NCBI GenBank assembly: GCA_963724385.1
Contig: CAVRUJ010000001.1
Location: forward strand, 1,798,001-1,862,000
Direction: 5' to 3'
DNA length: 64,000 bases
Source of the DNA: DASXQK01 sp963724385
GTDB taxonomy: Bacteria > Pseudomonadota > Alphaproteobacteria > Dongiales > Dongiaceae
Within the stretch, counting starts at the first letter, position 1, and every line of letters begins with the position of its first letter. Both the position numbers and the translations under genes were made by a program. Below the pieces are notes generated by a model. That model saw only the letters and a list, made by a program, of their open reading frames with translations. It was not told the DNA's origin and ran no database searches. Below are positions 60,290 through 64,000 of the stretch, one piece after another.

Positions 60290-61669
60290 ATGGCCACGTT
60301 TGAAGCCTTCATAGCCGCCAACAGGTTCGGGATGGGTGCGGTACCCGGCGATCTCGAATACCTGAGCCAAGACCCCAAGGGCGCGCTGCTGCAGCAGCTC
60401 GCTAATCCTGTATTGCCCGCCGACCTGGAGGGTCTTCCGAGGTCCGGCGATGCCTTGCAAGAGACAGCGCAGATCCAGATGCAGCGCCAGGCGCTGATGC
60501 GCGTCGGCGGCGGACAGGCGGGGGCCAATGCGATGTCGGCGGCAAACGTGCTGGGGCAGCGGATCCGCGACATCTACGTCCTCGAGGCGACGCGGCGGAC
60601 CACGGCGGCGGTTGCCAGCCCGACGCCATTCGTAGAGCGGCTGGTCCAATTCTGGGGCAACCACTTCACGGTCTCCATTCAGCGCGGAGAAGTGCTGCCG
60701 GTCGCCGGCGCCTTCGAGCGCGAGGCGATCCGGCCCTACGTCTTCAGCCGGTTTCTCGACATGCTGCGGGCCGCGACCCAGCATCCCGCGATGCTGCTTT
60801 ACCTCGACAACGTCCATTCGATCGGCCCGCACTCGCCATTCGCCTTGAAGCATCGTCACAATCCCAATCCTCCGGGCCTCAACGAGAACCTGGCCCGGGA
60901 GCTGATGGAATTGCACAGCCTGGGGGTGGGCAACTACAGCCAGGCCAACGTCACCACCATGGCCAAGATCCTGACCGGCTGGACCATCGGCAACCCCAAG
61001 GATCCCGAATACGGAACCTTCCGCTTCGATCCGCAACTGCACGAGCCCGGCCGGAAGCTCGTGCTCAAGGCCTGGTTCGAGGAAGCCGGAGAGGACGAAG
61101 GTGAGGGGGCCTTGAGGCTCCTCGCCAGCCATCCGGCGACGGCTCGCCACATCGCCACTCAACTGGCGCGGCATTTCATCGCCGACCAACCGCCTGCGAG
61201 CGCCGTGGAGCGGCTGGCGGGGGAATACCAGCGCACCGATGGGGATCTGGGCGCGGTCTGCCGCCTGCTCGTGCAATGCCCGGAAGCCTGGCAGAACCCC
61301 CTGGCCAAGGTGAAGGACTCCAACGGCTTCGTCGTATCGACCCTGCGGGCCACGGGGATCGCTTTCGCCAAGCCCGCTCAGCTGCTGGGCGGGCTCGACT
61401 TCCTGGGGCAGCGGCCTTTCTTCGCCCCGTCGCCGGCAGGCTGGCCAGACAACAGCGAGAGCTGGGTCTCGCCCAACTCATTGATCCGGCGCCTGCAATG
61501 GTCCCGCAACCTGGCGGGCATGGCCAAAGGCATCGATATCGACGCCATTGCCGAAACGACCATTGGCCCCGTCATGTCGAAGGATACACGCCAGGCGATC
61601 GGGGCGCAGAAGGACCCGGGCCTGAAGCTCGCCATGCTCCTGGGCAGCCGGGAATTCCAGCGGAGGTAG
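60290..61669 (+). CDS. DUF1800 family protein
   Basis: A 459-residue protein of the DUF1800 family. MATFEAFIAANRFGMGAVPGDLEYL is the usual N-terminus, FWGNHFTVSIQRGE and HPAMLLYLDNVHSIGPHSP the core, and GLNENLARELMELHSLGVGNYSQANVTTMAKILTGWTI the best signature. No signal peptide is evident. The family nearly always pairs with DUF1501, as here, and the two are thought to act together at the cell surface or periplasm; the reaction is unknown. The stop is six bases before the DUF1501 start. Confidence 0.88.
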   Translation: MATFEAFIAANRFGMGAVPGDLEYLSQDPKGALLQQLANPVLPADLEGLPRSGDALQETAQIQMQRQALMRVGGGQAGANAMSAANVLGQRIRDIYVLEATRRTTAAVASPTPFVERLVQFWGNHFTVSIQRGEVLPVAGAFEREAIRPYVFSRFLDMLRAATQHPAMLLYLDNVHSIGPHSPFALKHRHNPNPPGLNENLARELMELHSLGVGNYSQANVTTMAKILTGWTIGNPKDPEYGTFRFDPQLHEPGRKLVLKAWFEEAGEDEGEGALRLLASHPATARHIATQLARHFIADQPPASAVERLAGEYQRTDGDLGAVCRLLVQCPEAWQNPLAKVKDSNGFVVSTLRATGIAFAKPAQLLGGLDFLGQRPFFAPSPAGWPDNSESWVSPNSLIRRLQWSRNLAGMAKGIDIDAIAETTIGPVMSKDTRQAIGAQKDPGLKLAMLLGSREFQRR

Positions 61670-61675
61670 CAAGCC

Positions 61676-62908
61676 ATGTTGAACCGCCGTCAACTTCTCG
61701 CCGCAACTACTGCCGTTGCGCTCGGGGGAATGGGACTGCCGCGCTTTGCCGTGGCCGCCAAGGAGACCGACCGGCGATTCGTCTTCGTCATCCAGAGGGG
61801 GGCGATGGATGGCCTCGCCGCGGTGCCGCCCTATGGCGACCGCGACTACGCCGCCTTGCGCGGCGCCCTTGCCATGATCCCGCCGGGCCAGAAGAACGGC
61901 ATCATCGACCTCGACGGGTTCTACGGGCTTCATCCTGCGCTTGGCTCCTTCGCCAAATTTTGGCAGGCGAAGCAGCTCATGGTTCTGCACGCGCTCGCCA
62001 CCCCCTACCGGGACCGCAGCCATTTCGACGGCCAGGACGTGCTGGAAAACGGCACCACCTCGCCTGTCGGCGCCTTGGATGGCTGGCTCAACAGGGCGGT
62101 GACGCTCTATGGCGGCAAGACCTCGAAGTTCGCCTTGGCGGGCGCCCAGGAGATTCCCCTGGCGCTCCGCGGCAAGGCGCCGGTCAATTCTTGGGCGCCG
62201 GCCAGGCTCAACCAGCTGCCCGAGGCTTTCGTGCGATCGCTTGCGGCATCCTATGGCCAGGACAAGCTGTTCCGCATGGCGCTGGAAGACGGTGTCCAGG
62301 AAGACGCCTTCGTGGAGGCCACGTTGGGCGGCGGCATGACGAAGCCTTCGGCTGCTGCCAACGGCGCGCAAGGCAAGCAACCCGGCGTCGATATGAACTT
62401 CGTCTCGGTGGCATCCGGGGTCGGAAAGCTGCTCGCCGCAGCCGAGGGTCCGCGGGTGGCGACGCTGGAAATCGGCGGCTGGGACACCCATACCGGCCAG
62501 GGCGCGGCGACGGGTCGGCTTGCCAATGCGCTCGCCACCTTGGCGGCGGGCCTCAACGCGATGGCCGGCGCCATGGGCCCGGTTTGGCACAAGACCGTGA
62601 TCCTGAGCGCCACGGAGTTCGGTCGGACTGCGCGGCCCAACGGAACGGGCGGCACGGACCACGGCACGGCCACGGCCGCGTTCCTGCTTGGCGGCGCGCT
62701 CAATGGCGGAAAGGTGCTGGCGGACTGGCCCGGTCTTTCGGCCGGGCGGCTATACCAGAACCGCGATCTGGCCCCGACCATGGACCTGCGGTCGATCGCC
62801 AAGGCCGTGCTGAAGGACCATATGGGCCTGCCGGAGCCCGATCTCGATCGGTTCGTATTCCCGCAGAGCGAGAGGGTTCAGCCCTACCCGGACATCGTGC
62901 TCGCCTGA
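61676..62908 (+). CDS. DUF1501 family protein with Tat signal
   Basis: A 410-residue exported protein. LNRRQLLAATTAVALGGMGL is a twin-arginine signal. The sulfatase/alkaline-phosphatase-like core has FVFVIQRGAMDGLAAVPPYGD, a HALATPYRDRSHFDGQDVLENG metal-type segment, IGGWDTHTGQG and VILSATEFGRTARPNGTGGTDHGTATAAFLLGG. These are the family's conserved acidic and His residues. Tat export implies folding in the cytosol before secretion. It is translated directly after the DUF1800 protein and is probably its partner. Confidence 0.88.
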   Translation: MLNRRQLLAATTAVALGGMGLPRFAVAAKETDRRFVFVIQRGAMDGLAAVPPYGDRDYAALRGALAMIPPGQKNGIIDLDGFYGLHPALGSFAKFWQAKQLMVLHALATPYRDRSHFDGQDVLENGTTSPVGALDGWLNRAVTLYGGKTSKFALAGAQEIPLALRGKAPVNSWAPARLNQLPEAFVRSLAASYGQDKLFRMALEDGVQEDAFVEATLGGGMTKPSAAANGAQGKQPGVDMNFVSVASGVGKLLAAAEGPRVATLEIGGWDTHTGQGAATGRLANALATLAAGLNAMAGAMGPVWHKTVILSATEFGRTARPNGTGGTDHGTATAAFLLGGALNGGKVLADWPGLSAGRLYQNRDLAPTMDLRSIAKAVLKDHMGLPEPDLDRFVFPQSERVQPYPDIVLA

Positions 62909-63078
62909 AGATCCGACGGCTGGGCCTTCCCGCCAGTCGAGCGGCGCGGCTGCGCAAGCTTTCGCGGCCTTGACCATGCGGCGAGGGCATCACAGAGTGC
63001 CGAGCCGCATGAACTCGGGTTCGCATCACCTCTCGGCCGGAGAGGTTCGGGAGCCGCAGACGGGGCCGCTGTAACCGA

Positions 63079-64000
63079 TGTCGTCCGAAAGCAAGGTCTC
63101 GCTCGAAGACAGCCGGGCGCTCCCGGTCGCTCGCCTCCGGCGCGAGCTCGACGAATTCTTCGCCCCCGACCCCCGCATCTACTGGTCCGATTTTCTTGCT
63201 ACAACAGCGCTTTTCTATTTCTGCTTTGTCGTCGCGGTGCTGATTCCGTGGCGCCAACCCGCCAAGTACTTCGCGCTTGCCGTCGCGACGCTCGCGCTCT
63301 ACCGCGCCGTTATCTTCATTCATGAGCTGGCGCATCAGCCGCCGAACCGGATGCCGGCATTCCGATTGGTCTGGAACCTGCTCTGCGGAATTCCCCTGCT
63401 GATCCCGAGCTTCGTCTATTCGAGCCATGGGGATCACCATTTCCGCAGCTACGGCACGGGCCGGGACGGAGAATACCGGCGTTGGGGAACTGGCACGCGG
63501 AGGGGGATTCTGGTGTTTCCCCTGTTCAGCTTCGTCGCACCTCCCTTCTTCGTCCTGCGATTCCTTTTCGCCACGCCGCTATGCTGGTTCAGCCGAAGCT
63601 TCCGGCGTTGGGTGGATACCAGAGCCTCATCGCTCGTGATCAATCTCGCCTATGTCCGCGATCCGCCGACCGCCGAGGAACGTCAGGCGTGGCGGCGGCA
63701 GGAGCTGGCAGCTTTGCTGTACCTACTAGCGGTTTCCGCAGGCCTGTTCGGCGGGATCATTCCCGTCTCGCTGCTGTGGCAGCTCTATCTCGTCATCGCC
63801 GGCGTGCTGTTCGTGAACAGCTTCCGCCTGCTGACGGCCCATCACTACCGGTCGCTGGGCGAGCCCATGAGCACGACCGGCCAGCTCCTCGACTCCCTGA
63901 ACTATCCCCGACGGTCCTTCCTGATCCCGCTCTGGGCCCCGGTGGGGCTGCGATACCACGCCTTGCATCACTTGTTTCCCAGCATGCCCTACCACAACCT
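63079..64000 (+). CDS. membrane fatty-acid desaturase, 3' end cut
   Basis: An open frame from ATG 63079 runs off the window after 307 residues. The three histidine boxes of acyl desaturases are present: HELAH (FIFIHELAHQPPN-like), HGDHH (YSSHGDHHFRSYG) and HALHHLFP near the edge, with AHHYRS before it. Several hydrophobic segments (FLATTALFYFCFVVAVLIPW, ILVFPLFSFVAPPFFVLRF, YLVIAGVLFVNSFRLL) fit a four-helix membrane di-iron enzyme. No good ribosome site is seen. The 170 bases upstream hold no gene. Confidence 0.82.

Noticed and set aside
62985..63078. Structured RNA before the desaturase gene
   Set aside because: Some inverted words (CCGAGCCGC and similar) exist, but no known riboswitch core can be traced and no strong terminator follows.

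Overview
The window is GC-rich (mostly well above 60 percent G+C by eye) bacterial chromosome with dense, mostly single-gene transcription units. The gene set points to an alphaproteobacterium, most likely of the Rhizobiales/Hyphomicrobiales type: an AlkB-type hydroxylase, FNR/FixK-type boxes, an RcnB-type secreted protein, a WXXGXW lipoprotein, an OFA transporter with its small subunit, and small GATTCACG-type palindromes. This is inference from gene content, because no rRNA or other phylogenetic marker is present. I saw no tRNA, rRNA, CRISPR array, transposase or complete prophage.

Layout. 0-6.4 kb: a cut MBL-fold gene, a CocE/NonD hydrolase, a YkgJ-type zinc/iron-cluster protein, then an MFS carboxylate carrier, a BesD-like Fe(II)/2-oxoglutarate oxygenase and a TetR regulator with a readable promoter. 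6.8-12.5 kb: small secreted proteins, a lipoprotein, an AlkB-like membrane monooxygenase and several small hypotheticals, with palindromic repeats and a stand-alone integrase arm domain. 12.7-22.9 kb: a surface-glycan or glycolipid region with a GT39-like mannosyltransferase, an acyl-adenylate ligase, a carrier-protein/thioesterase fusion, one GT2 and two GT4 glycosyltransferases and a methyltransferase. 22.9-25.5 kb: two tandem CPA2 antiporters. 25.6-33.8 kb: fasciclin, GNAT, repetitive secreted proteins, GSTs, TPR, DoxX, then a LuxR-type regulator overlapping an HtrA-like protein that lacks its catalytic residues. 33.9-42.5 kb: two SDRs, a VOC protein, a free-standing adenylation domain with an EamA exporter, rhomboid protease, GNAT and aldo/keto reductase.

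43-54 kb looks like a low-oxygen module. Hemerythrin and a molybdopterin oxidoreductase share a divergent intergenic region with a perfect TTGAT-N4-ATCAA box. Two universal stress proteins, a MlaC-like protein and a large PAS/GAF hybrid histidine kinase follow, with a second box between the kinase and the second stress-protein gene. 55-64 kb: OFA transporter plus small subunit, an S41 protease, an ornithine cyclodeaminase-like protein, an OmpA-type protein, a DUF1800/DUF1501 pair and a cut fatty-acid desaturase.

Five genes (17.2, 17.9, 41.5, 53.4 and 53.9 kb) are each split by a +1 base change; in four of them this lies in a run of G or C. This may be a base-calling problem in the assembly rather than five pseudogenes. 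The other notable structural signals are a family of hairpins with different stems but the same TGA bulge, and two dispersed intergenic repeats.
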